38,062 bases of DNA from Zoogloea sp. (GTDB lineage Bacteria > Pseudomonadota > Gammaproteobacteria > Burkholderiales > Rhodocyclaceae): assembly GCF_017302315.1 (NCBI RefSeq), contig NZ_JAFLDT010000039.1:1-38062 (forward strand), read 5' to 3'. The position numbers were made by a program, and so were the translations under genes. A model generated the notes under the pieces. The model did no database searches. It worked only from the letters and a program-made list of their open reading frames with translations, and was not told where the DNA came from. How positions within the stretch are numbered: the first letter of the stretch is position 1; the number at the start of each line of letters is the position of its first letter. Of the stretch, positions 9,732 to 21,265 are shown piece after piece.

Positions 9732-10665
9732 TCAGTCCATGGCCGACCATCCGTATCAGAATCCCCACGCCGGCCCCCAGCGCTGCAGGCTTCCAGACCT
9801 GGGCCACCCGGCGGCCGGCTGAGATCAACACGGCCACGCCGGGAACGTCGAGGGGATGGATGAGCAGACCGGCCGCGACACCGTTGAGGGTGCTCGCACT
9901 GCTTGATCCGGCGCGGATCATCTCGTCCATGATGCCCATCATCGCGGTGCCACCGGCGAGGTATTTTGTCAGGGTGGGGAGAATGAGTCCCGGGTCCGCA
10001 CCGATGCCGAGCAGCAAGGGCGAAAGCAGGCCCGTCAGTGCGTCCAGGGCACCCAGGCGGCGCAGGGCGAGCACTACCGTCAGGGAAAGGACCAGCATTG
10101 GGATGGCGCCCAGGGCGATCTTGAAGGCTTCGGCGCCGGCTCGGTTGATCACATCGAGTACCCCTTTGGCGTTCTCGGCGACGGGGTGCTGCAGGATTTC
10201 GTCCATCGGCTGTTCGGTTGCGGGAAGCTGCCGGCCGAAGCCGTAGTAGGTGGTGGCCGCGGCAGCCAGCCCGCCGACCAGTGACCATCCGAGCACCAGG
10301 CCGAAATTCAGGCCGAGAGCGGCCATCGGCATGGAGACATTGGCCTGGGCCATCGCCATCACCATGGCCAGGGTGGCAGCGATGTGGCGGCTCGACGCCC
10401 CGCGCTGATCCATCATGGCCAGGGTGGCCACCGGGGCGGCGAAGCTCACAAAGTTGATCTGCAGGGCCGCAAAGATGCCCAGGCCCGTGAGACCCACGGG
10501 GCGCAGTACGGGAGAAAGCCGGGCAACCACCCAGTCGAGCACCCCGCGGGCTTCGAGCAAGCGCATCAGCGACAGCATCACGACCATCACGGGCAGCAGC
10601 ACGAAGAAGGACAGCTCGACCGCAGAGCGGCCTGCTCGCAGGATGACGTCGATCAGCAGATCCAT
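9724..10665 (-). CDS. Nucleoside-recognition (GATE) domain membrane protein
   Basis: A 313-residue, mostly hydrophobic protein with about eight predicted membrane segments and two similar halves. Features such as FVSFAAPVATLAMM in the first half and GGTAMMGIMDEM in the second fit the GATE/nucleoside-recognition fold of SpmA/SpmB- and YjiH-like proteins. Transport of a small solute is likely but the substrate is unknown. ATG at 10665 is chosen; no strong ribosome site is seen. It is on the minus strand, 90 bases downstream of lrgB and 161 bases upstream of the IclR-type gene, so all may be co-regulated. No signs of truncation. Confidence 0.72.
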   Translation of the reverse strand: MDLLIDVILRAGRSAVELSFFVLLPVMVVMLSLMRLLEARGVLDWVVARLSPVLRPVGLTGLGIFAALQINFVSFAAPVATLAMMDQRGASSRHIAATLAMVMAMAQANVSMPMAALGLNFGLVLGWSLVGGLAAAATTYYGFGRQLPATEQPMDEILQHPVAENAKGVLDVINRAGAEAFKIALGAIPMLVLSLTVVLALRRLGALDALTGLLSPLLLGIGADPGLILPTLTKYLAGGTAMMGIMDEMIRAGSSSASTLNGVAAGLLIHPLDVPGVAVLISAGRRVAQVWKPAALGAGVGILIRMVGHGLTG

Positions 10666-10755
10666 GGTTGCGGTGCAGCAATATTTGGACGACCCCGATT
10701 ATCCGGGGCGATTCCATCGGGGCACAAGCTGAGGCGAACCCTGGTTAACCCCGCG

Positions 10756-11490
10756 TCAATTGAAGAGCCCCGCCAGCATCGGGAGTATCCACGGCAGGGT
10801 GAGGGCGGTGAACAGGCCATTGAGGCCCATGGCCAGGGCGGCGAAGGCGCCGGTCTGCTCGCTGAGCTGAAAGGCGCGAGCCGTCCCGATGCCGTGGGAG
10901 GCGAGCCCAAGGGCGAAGCCGACGCTGGCCTCGTCCCTTACCCCCGCACGGGCCAGAAGCCCGGATGCAAAGATGGCACCGACGATGCCGGTCAGGATGA
11001 CGAAGACGGCGGTGAGGGAGGCCAGCCCGCCCAGGCGCTCGGCAATACCCATGGCGATCGGTGTGGTGACGGACTTGGGTGCCAGCGAGGCGAGCGTGGG
11101 CGCGCTTGCTCCCATCAGGGCCGCAATGGCATAGGCCGAAAGGGCGGCGGTCAGGGAGCCGACCACCAGGGCAATCGTCAGCGGCCCGGCCATGCTCAGC
11201 AGGCGTTTGAGTTGGCCATGGAGGGGAATGGCCAGGGCCACGGTGGTGGGGCCGAGGAGGAAGTGTACGAACTGGGCGCCATCGAAGTAGCGCGGATAGG
11301 GTGTGTCAGTCAGCAGTAACAAGGCGACCAGGAGGGCGACGGAGATCAGTACCGGGTTGATGGCCGGGTGGCCGCCCGCCCGCCGGTGCAGGGCCAGTGC
11401 CAGCAGGTATGCCGCGAGTGTGAGGGTGAGCCACAGCAGGGGCTGCGCCGAGAGATAGACCCAGATCTCGCTCATGGTGCCGCCGTTCAT
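10756..11490 (-). CDS. lrgB: LrgB/CidB-family membrane protein
   Basis: A 244-residue integral membrane protein of the LrgB family, with alternating hydrophobic segments and the family stretch PKSVTTPIAMGIAERLGG in the middle. LrgA/LrgB pairs are described as holin-like or, in several bacteria, as pyruvate or C2/C3-acid transport or release systems. Its ATG at 11490 overlaps the lrgA stop by four bases (ATGA), showing translational coupling; MSEIW at 11475 is an alternative start. The transport idea fits the neighbouring TRAP binding proteins, but that is inference. Confidence 0.88.
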   Translation of the reverse strand: MNGGTMSEIWVYLSAQPLLWLTLTLAAYLLALALHRRAGGHPAINPVLISVALLVALLLLTDTPYPRYFDGAQFVHFLLGPTTVALAIPLHGQLKRLLSMAGPLTIALVVGSLTAALSAYAIAALMGASAPTLASLAPKSVTTPIAMGIAERLGGLASLTAVFVILTGIVGAIFASGLLARAGVRDEASVGFALGLASHGIGTARAFQLSEQTGAFAALAMGLNGLFTALTLPWILPMLAGLFN

Positions 11491-11840
11491 TGCGTACGTC
11501 CTGCGCGATGGCGGGTCAGCAGGTGCAGGGTCAGGCCTGCTGCGAGGAGGCCAAGCACGGTGCTGGCGATCAGGGCAATGAAGATGGGCCAGGCTTCGTC
11601 CGTCAGGCGTCCGGCGTGGAGCATGACGCCGGTCCCCGCCGGGACGAACATGAGCGACAGGTGCTGCAACAAGGTGCCCGAGGTATTGCGCAGTGCATCA
11701 CCAGGCCCCCCTTTGAGCACGAGCCAGGTGAGTAGGAGGGTCATGCCGATGACCGGTCCGGGGATAGGCAGGTGCAGGGCAGCGCGGAGGGCTTCTCCAC
11801 CGAGCTGGAAGGTGAGCAGGAGGGCGATGGCCTGGATCAT
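11487..11840 (-). CDS. lrgA: LrgA/CidA-family membrane protein
   Basis: A 117-residue protein with four hydrophobic segments and the family signature LPIPGPVIGMTLL near residues 23-35, matching LrgA/CidA (YohJ-like) in length and pattern. It is the partner of LrgB, overlapping it by four bases. Only 62 bases separate it from the upstream dctP-type gene, and most of that is a strong terminator hairpin. Its own promoter has almost no room, so expression would come from read-through or from a promoter inside the preceding gene. Confidence 0.87.
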   Translation of the reverse strand: MIQAIALLLTFQLGGEALRAALHLPIPGPVIGMTLLLTWLVLKGGPGDALRNTSGTLLQHLSLMFVPAGTGVMLHAGRLTDEAWPIFIALIASTVLGLLAAGLTLHLLTRHRAGRTQ

Positions 11841-11851
11841 GGCGGATGCTC

Positions 11852-11880
11852 AAGAAAAAGGCCGTGCATCGCACGGCCTT
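11852..11880 (-). terminator. Terminator downstream of the first TRAP binding-protein gene
   Basis: On the minus strand AAGGCCGTGC pairs with GCACGGCCTT (11858-11867 and 11871-11880) around a three-base loop, followed by TTTTTCTT. A ten-pair stem plus T-run is a good intrinsic terminator for the gene ending at 11903. It lies directly in front of lrgA. Confidence 0.85.
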
Positions 11881-11902
11881 CTTTACTGAAGGATGGGGCG
11901 AA

Positions 11903-13048
<1,146 letters not shown>

Positions 13049-13167
13049 TCATCAGCCTCCCGACCCCCGACAGTCAGGAAAACCCTATGCTGCCATGCGC
13101 AAATGGGCTCTTCGGCTCGATGTGGCGAGGGTGGGCTGAGCCACCCCCGGGGCGTCTTGGAGGGGGC

Positions 13168-14265
<1,098 letters not shown>

Positions 14266-14326
14266 GTTCCTTCCTTTTCTTTCTCTTTGCGGATGGAGGG
14301 TGAAGCGAGGATGAGTGCGGGCCGGG

Positions 14327-15667
14327 TCAGGCGCCGGCTACGGTCATGCGATCAACGAGGATGGAGCCGCAGTGCTTGGAGCCACGCACCAGCACGTCGG
14401 AGCCGATCTCCTGGATGCCCATCAGCATGTCCTTGAGATTGCCGGCGATGGTGATCTCGTGCACCGGGTACTGGATCCGGCCGTTCTCGATCCAGAAGCC
14501 GGCGGCACCCCGGGAGTAGTCACCGGTGACGTAATTGACACCGTGACCGAGCAGTTCGGTGACCAGCAGGCCCCGGTCCATCTGTTTGATGAGGCCCTCC
14601 AGATCGTACTGGCCCGGCTTGACCAGCAGGTTGTGGCTGCCACCGGCATTGGCGGTGGTCTGCATGCCCAGTTTGCGGGCCGAATAGGTGCTCAGGAAAT
14701 AACCCTGCAGCACACCGTCAATGATGACTTCGCGGTCGTGTGTGGCCACGCCATCATCGTCGAAGGGGCTGCTGGCGAAGGCCTTGGCCAGATGGGGGCG
14801 TTCGGAGATCTGGATGTGCGGCCGGAATACCGCCTTGCCCAGGCTGTCGAGCAGGAAGCTGGACTTGCGGTAGAGGGCGCCGCCGCTCACCGCATGTACG
14901 AAGGCGCCGATCAGGCCGGCGGCGAGGGGCGCTTCGAAGAGCACCGGCACCTCGCAGGTGGGGATCTGGCGGGCACCCAGGCGGGCGAGGGCGCGGCGGG
15001 CGGCGAAGGTGCCGATTTCTTCAGCGTCGGCGAGTTCGGCCGGGTCGCGCTTGGAGGTGTACCAATCGTCGCGCTGCATGTCATCGCCTTCGCCGGCAAT
15101 GACGGAACAGGACAGGGCGTGGCGGGAGCTGGCGTAGCCACCCATGAAGCCGAGGCTGTTGGCCGAGATGAAGTGGGCTTCCTGCATGGATACGGCGGCA
15201 CCATCCGAATTGCGGATTTCGGGGCTCACGGCAAAGGCCGCGCGCTCGCTGCGTCGGGCCAGTTCGATGGCCTCCTCCGTCGAGAGCTTCCAGGGGTGGT
15301 ACAGATCGAAATCGGGGAAGCTCCGGGCCAGCAGGGCTTCTTCAGGGAGGCCGGCAGCCGGGTCGGGTGCGGTGAAACGGGCAATCGAGATGGCCGCGTC
15401 CACCGTGGCCTTGAGGGCACTCTTCGAGAAATCGGAGGTGCTGGCATAGCCGCGCTTCTGGCCGTCGTAGATGGTGACGCCGACACCCTTGTCGCGGTTG
15501 TATTCGATGGTGTCCACTTCATCCCGGCGGACGCTGACCGACTGGCCGAAGCCTTCGGAGATATCCACCTCGCAGGCCGTTGCACCGCGCTTGCGGGCGA
15601 ACTTGAGGATATCCTCGGCAATGGTCTTGAGAGTGTCCTGACTGAAGCTGAAACGGTTGTCGGCCAT
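14327..15667 (-). CDS. pmbA: Metalloprotease PmbA (TldE)
   Basis: A 446-residue member of the PmbA/TldD family. PmbA (TldE) is the non-catalytic partner of TldD in the TldD/TldE peptidase, which matures microcin B17 and degrades small proteins such as CcdA. Seen: the N-terminal CEVDISEGFGQSVSVRRDEVDTIEYNRDKG domain and the Gly-rich C-terminal half (SGGALYRKSSFLLDSLGK, NYVTGDYSRGAAGFWIENG). Length is normal. It is divergent from darP across 68 bases, an arrangement also found in enterobacteria (pmbA/yjgA). tldD is not in the window. Confidence 0.94.
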   Translation of the reverse strand: MADNRFSFSQDTLKTIAEDILKFARKRGATACEVDISEGFGQSVSVRRDEVDTIEYNRDKGVGVTIYDGQKRGYASTSDFSKSALKATVDAAISIARFTAPDPAAGLPEEALLARSFPDFDLYHPWKLSTEEAIELARRSERAAFAVSPEIRNSDGAAVSMQEAHFISANSLGFMGGYASSRHALSCSVIAGEGDDMQRDDWYTSKRDPAELADAEEIGTFAARRALARLGARQIPTCEVPVLFEAPLAAGLIGAFVHAVSGGALYRKSSFLLDSLGKAVFRPHIQISERPHLAKAFASSPFDDDGVATHDREVIIDGVLQGYFLSTYSARKLGMQTTANAGGSHNLLVKPGQYDLEGLIKQMDRGLLVTELLGHGVNYVTGDYSRGAAGFWIENGRIQYPVHEITIAGNLKDMLMGIQEIGSDVLVRGSKHCGSILVDRMTVAGA

Positions 15668-15698
15668 GGCTTTGCGAATGGGGGCAGAGGCTAAAGGA

Positions 15699-15704
15699 TA
15701 TAAT
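15699..15704 (+). promoter_or_regulatory. -10 box of the darP-mog operon
   Basis: A perfect TATAAT at 15699-15704 lies 31 bases before the darP ATG. No convincing -35 is seen at 16-18 bases (TTGCGA is 21 away). Predicted transcription start is near 15711. Confidence 0.5.
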
Positions 15705-15735
15705 CTTACCCTTACAGAGCACTTCCCGCCCCCCG

Positions 15736-16296
15736 ATGGCCAAGCACAAATACCACGAAGACGACGAATACACCGGCCCCAGCAAGTCCGCGCTCAAGCG
15801 CGAGAGCACGGCCCTGCAGGATCTCGGCCGCGAGCTGGCCGAACTGGGCAAGGAGCGTCTTGCAAAGGTACCCATTGATGAAGACCTGCGTGACGCGGTC
15901 AAGGATTACCAGCGTTTCACCTCCCACGAGGCCCGTCGGCGCCAATTGCAGTTCATCGGCAAGCTGATGCGCAACGTGGATCCGGAGCCCATCCGCGCGG
16001 CCCTGGATGCCTTCAAGGGTGTTTCTGCCACGGAGACGGCGAAAATGCACCGGCTTGAAGGTCTGCGCACCCGGTTGCTTGAGGACGAAAAGACCCTCCA
16101 CGACATCGCAGAGACCTATCCCGGTGCCGACCTGCAGCAACTTCGGGTACTGCGTCGCAACGCCATCAAGGAGAAGGAGCAGAGCCGCCCCCCGCGCGCT
16201 TTTCGCGAACTTTTCCGAGTGCTGCGTGAACTCGAGGAGGGCGGCGCGGAGGCCGAATCCGGTTCCTACGACGCGGAATTTGGAGAAGAGGAATGA
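15736..16296 (+). CDS. darP: Ribosome-associated protein DarP/YjgA (DUF615)
   Basis: A 186-residue, highly charged helical protein of the YjgA/DUF615 family. In E. coli it associates with late 50S ribosomal precursors and was named DarP for a role in ribosome maturation. Seen: the acidic N-terminus, then SKSALKRESTALQDLGRELAEL (about 16-37), FTSHEARRRQLQFIGKLMR in the centre and LRRNAIKEKEQ toward the end, all typical. The ATG at 15736 is preceded by a C-rich leader without a clear Shine-Dalgarno. It overlaps mog by four bases. Confidence 0.92.
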   Translation: MAKHKYHEDDEYTGPSKSALKRESTALQDLGRELAELGKERLAKVPIDEDLRDAVKDYQRFTSHEARRRQLQFIGKLMRNVDPEPIRAALDAFKGVSATETAKMHRLEGLRTRLLEDEKTLHDIAETYPGADLQQLRVLRRNAIKEKEQSRPPRAFRELFRVLRELEEGGAEAESGSYDAEFGEEE

Positions 16297-16880
16297 GCGA
16301 GGTATTGAAGATCGGTCTGCTGTCCATCAGCGACCGGGCCTCGGCGGGGGTCTATGAAGACAAGGGAATCCCGGCTCTGGAGGCCTGGTTCGGCAAGGCT
16401 CTGAGCTCACCCTGGCAGATGGAGACCCGTCTGATTCCCGATGAGCAGGCTGCCATAGAGGCCACCTTGATCGAGCTTTGCGACGTGGCGGGCTGCCATC
16501 TGGTGCTCACGACCGGCGGTACCGGGCCGGCGCCACGGGATGTGACTCCGGAGGCCACACTGGCCGTGGCCCACAAGGTGATGCCGGGCTTTGGCGAGCA
16601 GATGCGCCAGATCAGCCTGGCCTTCGTGCCCACCGCGATTCTCTCCCGTCAGGTGGGGGTGATCCGCGGCCAGTCCCTGATCCTCAACCTCCCCGGTCAG
16701 CCCAAGGCCATTGCCGAGACCCTGGAGGGTCTGAAGGACGCGGACGGCGTGCAGAAGGTGCCCGGCATTTTTGCTGCCGTGCCCTACTGCATCGATCTCA
16801 TTGGCGGGCCTTACATCGAGACCCACGACGCGGTGGTCAAGGCCTTCCGGCCCAAGTCGGCCATCCGGGCAAAGACCTGA
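16293..16880 (+). CDS. mog: Molybdopterin adenylyltransferase
   Basis: A 195-residue Mog/MogA enzyme that adenylates molybdopterin with ATP before molybdate insertion. The MPT-binding loop TTGGTGPAPRDVTPEA (about 74-89) and the following conserved region (MPGFGEQMRQ) are intact. LLSISDRASAGVYEDKG at the N-terminus is also typical. The ATG overlaps the darP stop (ATGA), implying coupled translation. The nearby molybdoenzyme gene msrP needs this cofactor, so the neighbourhood is coherent, although msrP is on the other strand. The gene converges with msrQ across 15 bases. Confidence 0.95.
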   Translation: MSEVLKIGLLSISDRASAGVYEDKGIPALEAWFGKALSSPWQMETRLIPDEQAAIEATLIELCDVAGCHLVLTTGGTGPAPRDVTPEATLAVAHKVMPGFGEQMRQISLAFVPTAILSRQVGVIRGQSLILNLPGQPKAIAETLEGLKDADGVQKVPGIFAAVPYCIDLIGGPYIETHDAVVKAFRPKSAIRAKT

Positions 16881-16895
16881 TCGGGGTTGTCGGGA

Positions 16896-17567
16896 TCACC
16901 GGGCGAAGATCTTGATGACCTTGCCTTGGTATTGCGGCTGCTGTGGCAGATAGCCTCCGGCCAGTTGCTTGCGCCGTTCCTGCTCCCGCCACCAGGCACG
17001 GAGCCCGAGCAGGGCGATGGCGATCAGCGTGTAGATCAGCGGCCAGGTGACGTCCTTCTTGATCAGCCACCAGAAATGCACGCAGCCGAGCAGCACGATC
17101 GGATAGATCGCGCGGTGAAGTGCCTGCCAACGACGCCCGCCGAGCCGGCGGATGGCGAAATTGCTGGAGGTGGCGGCGAGGGGGGCCATCAGCACCAGGG
17201 CAACAAAGCCGATGGTGATGAAGGGGCGTTTCAGGATGTCCCGGGCAATGGCTTCCCAATCAAAGAACTGGTCCAGCCACACATAGGTGGTCAGATGGGC
17301 CGTGGCGTAGGCGAAGGCGAACAGGCCGAGCATGCGGCGCAGGCGCAGAATCCAGTGCCAGCCGGTGAACTTGCGCAGGGGCGTCACCATCAGGGTGATG
17401 AGCAGGAAGCGCAGGGTCCATTCGCCAGTGCTGCGGGTGAGGGCTTCAATGGGGTTGGCCCCAAGGCTGTCCATCTCCAGGCCGCGCCACAGCAGGAAGG
17501 CGGGCGTCAAACAGAGCAGGAAGAGGGCGGCCTTGATGGCGATGAGGCTGGTCTTGCCGGGTGTCAT
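16896..17567 (-). CDS. msrQ: MsrQ, haem-binding membrane subunit of the methionine sulfoxide reductase
   Basis: A 223-residue inner-membrane protein with about six hydrophobic segments, belonging to the MsrQ/YedZ ferric-reductase-like family. It passes quinol or flavin-derived electrons to periplasmic MsrP. Conserved histidines appear in YATAHLTTYVWLD, WQALHRAIYPIVLL and GCVHFWWLIKKD. It starts 12 bases after the msrP stop, so both are made from one mRNA. Formerly annotated yedZ. Confidence 0.93.
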   Translation of the reverse strand: MTPGKTSLIAIKAALFLLCLTPAFLLWRGLEMDSLGANPIEALTRSTGEWTLRFLLITLMVTPLRKFTGWHWILRLRRMLGLFAFAYATAHLTTYVWLDQFFDWEAIARDILKRPFITIGFVALVLMAPLAATSSNFAIRRLGGRRWQALHRAIYPIVLLGCVHFWWLIKKDVTWPLIYTLIAIALLGLRAWWREQERRKQLAGGYLPQQPQYQGKVIKIFAR

Positions 17568-17579
17568 GTTGATTTTGGG

Positions 17580-18521
17580 TCAGAAATTGCGGCGTAGATC
17601 CATGCCGGTGTAGAGGGAAGCCACCTGATCGGCGTAGCCGTTGAACATCAGGGTCTTGCGTTTCGAGAACTCGCCGATGCGTCTTTCGGTGGCCTGACTC
17701 CAGCGGGGGTGATCCACCTCGGGGTTCACATTGGAGTAGAAGCCGTATTCCGATGGCCCGGCCTTCATCCAGGCGGTGACCGGCTGCTTCTCGGTGAGGC
17801 GGATGGCCACAATGGACTTGCCGCTCTTGAAGCCGTACTTCCAGGGCACGACCAGCCGCACCGGTGCGCCATTCTGGATGGGCAGCACCTCGCCGTAAAG
17901 GCCGACCGCCAGCAGGGTGAGGGGGTGGCGGGCTTCGTCCAGGCGCAGGGCCTCGTTGTAGGGCCAGTCCAGTACACCGCGGGTCATGGTGGCCTTGTCG
18001 TAGTGGGAGATGAACTCCACGAAGCGCGCGCTGCCCTGAGGGTCGGCCAGCTTGAGCAGGGTGGCCAGGGGGATGCCGACCCAGGGAATGACCATGGACC
18101 AGCCTTCCACACAGCGCATGCGGTAAATGCGTTCCTCCAGCGGTGCGAGCTTGAGGATCTCATCGATACCAAATGTGCGTGGTTTGTTGACCAGTCCTTC
18201 AACGCGCACTGTCCAGGGTGTTGGCTTGAGTCTGTGGGTGTTCAGGGCTGGATCTCCCTTGTCGGTCCCCAACTCGTAGAAGTTGTTGTAGGTGGTGATT
18301 GCCTTGTAGGCGGTCTGGCTCTCGACCGTGCTCAGGGGGCTTTTCACGATTGGGCCGAGGGGCGATGAGGTCGTCGCGCGGGCCTTGCTGGCGGGCAGGG
18401 CACCGGCCAGGGCGAGGCTGCCGGCCATGGCGATGAAGCGGCGCCGGTCCTCATAGACGCCGGGCGGCGTGATCTCGGAAGGCAGGATGTCGTCGGGGCG
18501 GCGAAGCAGCATGATGGGCAT
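17580..18521 (-). CDS. msrP: MsrP, periplasmic molybdopterin methionine sulfoxide reductase
   Basis: A 313-residue molybdoenzyme (formerly YedY) that repairs oxidised methionine in periplasmic proteins. Seen: a twin-arginine signal ([11 protein letters not shown], about 24-34) and the molybdenum-ligand cysteine in YRMRCVEGW (Cys137), plus [20 protein letters not shown] and the C-terminal [14 protein letters not shown] typical of the family. The frame is open further upstream to 18695, but [11 protein letters not shown] at 18521 (or the Met three codons on) gives the normal length and a well-placed Tat signal; no strong ribosome site separates the two. msrQ follows directly. Confidence 0.93.
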   Translation of the reverse strand: MPIMLLRRPDDILPSEITPPGVYEDRRRFIAMAGSLALAGALPASKARATTSSPLGPIVKSPLSTVESQTAYKAITTYNNFYELGTDKGDPALNTHRLKPTPWTVRVEGLVNKPRTFGIDEILKLAPLEERIYRMRCVEGWSMVIPWVGIPLATLLKLADPQGSARFVEFISHYDKATMTRGVLDWPYNEALRLDEARHPLTLLAVGLYGEVLPIQNGAPVRLVVPWKYGFKSGKSIVAIRLTEKQPVTAWMKAGPSEYGFYSNVNPEVDHPRWSQATERRIGEFSKRKTLMFNGYADQVASLYTGMDLRRNF

Positions 18522-18664
18522 ACCGGAAAGGAACTGTCTGGTAGACGTGGCTGGAGGCCAATGATTACAGGTGTCTGCAACAAACTTTCGCAGGAGACCT
18601 TTTTTGCAGCCTTTGGTTCGTTGGCTCCGCCGTGGCGAGCGCCTAGCAGGTGCGAAGCCGAGTC

Positions 18665-18673
18665 TGCTAAACT
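18665..18673 (+). promoter_or_regulatory. Extended -10 promoter candidate for surE-pcm-nlpD
   Basis: TGCTAAACT (18665-18673) fits an extended -10 (TGnTAnnnT). It lies about 110 bases upstream of surE in the 264-base divergent gap with msrP. No clear -35. Confidence 0.35.
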
Positions 18674-18785
18674 CGAGGCCCAATCGGGGTTCCAACCGTG
18701 CCGCTCGTAGTTCGGGCCACCGCCGTTCCGGCGTGCCGATTCCTCAAGTCCGACTCCAACGCCAGAAAGCCTGATCCCGGTCCCC

Positions 18786-19529
18786 ATGCGTATTCTGCTG
18801 AGCAATGACGACGGTTATTTTGCCCCTGGCCTGCAAGCCCTTGCGGCCGCGCTCTCTGAAATCGGGAAGGTGACCGTTGTCGCGCCCGAGCGGGATCGCA
18901 GTGGCGCCAGCAACTCGCTCACGCTTGATCGCCCCTTGTCCCTGCGCAAGGCGGCCAATGGTTTCCATTACGTCAATGGCACGCCGACCGACTGCGTGCA
19001 TCTGGCTGTCACCGGCATGCTCGATGAATTGCCCGACATGGTGGTTTCGGGCATCAATCATGGCGCCAACATGGGCGACGACACCATCTATTCGGGTACC
19101 GTGGCGGCTGCCACCGAGGGCTTCCTGCTTGGCGTGCCGGCCATTGCCATCTCGCTGGTGGCGAAGGGGGCTTCCGATTTTTCCGGTGCGGCGCAGATTG
19201 CCCGGGAACTGGTGGAGCGTTTCCAGCGCGACCCCGTCAAGGTGCCGACCTTGCTCAACGTGAATGTGCCGGATCTGCCCTTTGATCAGATCAAGGGCAT
19301 CCAGGTGACGCGCCTGGGCAAGCGCCACAAGGCCGAGCCGACCATCAAGTCTGTCACGCCGCGCAACGAGACCGTGTATTGGGTTGGCGCGGCCGGGGCG
19401 GCCCAGGATGCAGGCGAGGGCACCGATTTCCATGCCGTCGCCAATGGCTATGCTTCCATCACCCCCCTGCAGATTGATCTGACCCACCAGGGCCAGATTG
19501 CCACCGTCCGGGACTGGCTGGGCAAATGA
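18786..19529 (+). CDS. surE: 5'/3'-nucleotidase SurE
   Basis: A 247-residue metal-dependent phosphatase that dephosphorylates nucleoside 5'- and 3'-monophosphates, associated with stationary-phase survival. The start [11 protein letters not shown] carries the metal-binding Asp8-Asp9 pair. Family blocks [33 protein letters not shown] and a C-terminal [11 protein letters not shown] are all present. Length is standard. The ATG at 18786 has no obvious Shine-Dalgarno (C-rich leader). It leads surE-pcm-nlpD-rpoS, an order widely conserved in beta- and gammaproteobacteria, and overlaps pcm by four bases. Confidence 0.96.
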   Translation: MRILLSNDDGYFAPGLQALAAALSEIGKVTVVAPERDRSGASNSLTLDRPLSLRKAANGFHYVNGTPTDCVHLAVTGMLDELPDMVVSGINHGANMGDDTIYSGTVAAATEGFLLGVPAIAISLVAKGASDFSGAAQIARELVERFQRDPVKVPTLLNVNVPDLPFDQIKGIQVTRLGKRHKAEPTIKSVTPRNETVYWVGAAGAAQDAGEGTDFHAVANGYASITPLQIDLTHQGQIATVRDWLGK

Positions 19530-20185
19530 GCAGCGAGGTCTTGCGGGCCGCACTGCAGACCGCCCAGCGCGCCCGTACACGGATGATCGAGCGCCTGCGT
19601 GAGCAGGGGGTGCGGGACGAACGGGTGCTGGCGGCCATGATGGCGGTGCCGCGTCATCTCTTCGTGGAGGAGGCTCTGGCCTCCCGTGCCTACGAGGACA
19701 CGGCTTTGCCGCTGGGCCTGCAGCAGACCATCTCTCAGCCCTTTGTGGTGGCGAGAATGATCGAGATCCTGCGGGCAGGCCGAGAACTCGGCAAGGCCCT
19801 GGAGGTAGGCACGGGTTGCGGGTACCAGGCGGCTGTCCTGTCCCACGTGGCCACGGAGGTCTATTCGGTTGAGCGGCTGCGGCCTCTGCTTGATCGGGCG
19901 CGAAACAATCTGCGCCATCTGCGCTTGCCCAATGTGCGCCTGAAACATGCCGATGGCAGCCTCGGGCTTCGCGAAGCTGCACCCTACGACACGATCATCG
20001 TCGCGGCTGCAGCCCCCAAGGTGCCCCAGGCCCTGGTGGACCAGTTGTCCGAAGGTGGGCGCCTGATCCTACCTGTGGGGGCTGCCGAACAGAGCCTGGT
20101 ATTGATTGAGCGCACGGTGCGCGGAATCCGAGAAACACGCCTCAGTGCAGTGCGCTTTGTGCCCCTGCTGCCCGGCATCGAATGA
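19526..20185 (+). CDS. pcm: Protein-L-isoaspartate O-methyltransferase
   Basis: A 219-residue SAM-dependent methyltransferase that methylates L-isoaspartyl residues in damaged proteins, starting their repair. Seen: [17 protein letters not shown] (substrate region), SAM motif [16 protein letters not shown] (about 91-105) and the following VYSVERL. The length is typical and the fold is complete. The ATG overlaps the surE stop (ATGA) and the gene's own stop overlaps nlpD in the same way, so the three are translationally coupled. Confidence 0.95.
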   Translation: MSSEVLRAALQTAQRARTRMIERLREQGVRDERVLAAMMAVPRHLFVEEALASRAYEDTALPLGLQQTISQPFVVARMIEILRAGRELGKALEVGTGCGYQAAVLSHVATEVYSVERLRPLLDRARNNLRHLRLPNVRLKHADGSLGLREAAPYDTIIVAAAAPKVPQALVDQLSEGGRLILPVGAAEQSLVLIERTVRGIRETRLSAVRFVPLLPGIE

Positions 20186-21189
20186 AGCTTTCTGAAAGTA
20201 TGAAGTTGTCGCGTTTTTCCGTGTGTTTGCTTGTTGTTGCCGTCGGTGTGAGTGGGTGTGCCACCAAATCGCCGGCGCCGGTGGCTGAACGGGTTCGTCC
20301 TCCGGCTGCGGCTGTGGACAAACCCGAGGTGCCCGTTGCGCCGCCCCGGGTGGCTCGCCCGGGCTACTATATCGTGAAGCCGGGTGACACCCTGATCCGC
20401 ATTGCCCTCGACAATGGACAGAATTACCGGGACATCGCCGCCTGGAGCGGACTGGAAAACCCCAACCTGATCGAGGTCGGTCAGGAGCTGAGGGTGCGGC
20501 CGCCTGAAACGGCTGCCGTCACACGGCCGGTCACGTCATCCAGTGTGGAGGTGCGCTCCGTGGCGACCCCCGCGCCTGCGACTCCTGTGGCGGCGGCCGA
20601 TGGCCTGCGACGCGAGCCCAAAGGGGGCAAAGTGCCGTACTCCGAGCAGGCATGGGCCCAGGCCCAGAAGCCCGAGGCGCCCGTCGTTGTGGCCAAGGTC
20701 GACCCGAAGCCCGAGACCAAGCCCGAGGTCAAACCGGAATTGAAACCCGAGGTCAAGGCCGAACCCAAGGTCGAAGTCAAACCAGAGGCCCGACCGGACG
20801 AGGGCAAGGCGGGTGGCAACGGAACCATCGAATGGGCTTGGCCGGCGGGCGGCAAGGTCATTGCGGGTTTTAATGAAACCTCAAGCAAGGGCGTGGATCT
20901 TGCGGGCAAGCCCGGTGATCCGGTTTTTGCCGCGGCATCGGGGCGGGTTGTTTACGCCGGCACGGGGCTCCGGGGTTATGGCAAACTCGTGATCGTCAAG
21001 CATGACAACAGCTATCTCAGTGCCTATGCCCACAACCAGAATCTGCTGGTCAAGGAGGGGCAGGCGGTGAACAGGGGTCAGAAGATCGCTGAGTTGGGCG
21101 ACACGGACAGTGATCGTCCCAAGTTGCACTTTGAGATCCGCCGGCAGGGCAAGCCGGTTGATCCGGGCAAGTACCTTCCCCCGCGCTGA
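20182..21189 (+). CDS. nlpD: NlpD-type lipoprotein activator of murein amidase
   Basis: A 335-residue outer-membrane lipoprotein: signal peptide with lipobox VSGC (Cys26), a LysM peptidoglycan-binding domain (about 63-110, [14 protein letters not shown]), a long linker with KPE/KPEVK repeats (about 175-210), and a C-terminal LytM/M23 domain (about 215-333). The first zinc-ligand position reads SSKGVDLAG, with Lys where active M23 enzymes have His. The later AYAHN and LHFEIR histidines remain. This matches NlpD, which activates AmiC during septum splitting rather than cutting murein. The start overlaps pcm by four bases; MKLSRF at 20200 is an alternative start. Confidence 0.92.
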   Translation: MKLSESMKLSRFSVCLLVVAVGVSGCATKSPAPVAERVRPPAAAVDKPEVPVAPPRVARPGYYIVKPGDTLIRIALDNGQNYRDIAAWSGLENPNLIEVGQELRVRPPETAAVTRPVTSSSVEVRSVATPAPATPVAAADGLRREPKGGKVPYSEQAWAQAQKPEAPVVVAKVDPKPETKPEVKPELKPEVKAEPKVEVKPEARPDEGKAGGNGTIEWAWPAGGKVIAGFNETSSKGVDLAGKPGDPVFAAASGRVVYAGTGLRGYGKLVIVKHDNSYLSAYAHNQNLLVKEGQAVNRGQKIAELGDTDSDRPKLHFEIRRQGKPVDPGKYLPPR

Positions 21190-21212
21190 CCTGAACCTGG
21201 ACGTGCCGGGCG

Positions 21213-21265
21213 GGGTGGGGTTGTGTTGATGACAGGAAAGACGATGTTCGATCCTCGCCCCACCC
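21213..21265 (+). promoter_or_regulatory. Possible secondary structure in the rpoS leader
   Basis: GGGTGGGG (21213-21220) can pair with CCCCACCC (21258-21265) in the 159-base gap before rpoS. rpoS leaders in other proteobacteria are structured and targeted by small RNAs. Here only the pairing is seen; no function is shown. Confidence 0.3.

Noticed and set aside
9581-10246. Plus-strand open frame over the GATE gene end and the hairpin repeat
   Set aside because: Pro/Arg/Ser-rich shadow of the minus-strand membrane protein; no start signals.
14315-15694. Plus-strand open frame opposite pmbA
   Set aside because: Shadow of a GC-rich gene on the other strand; pmbA is clearly real over the same span.
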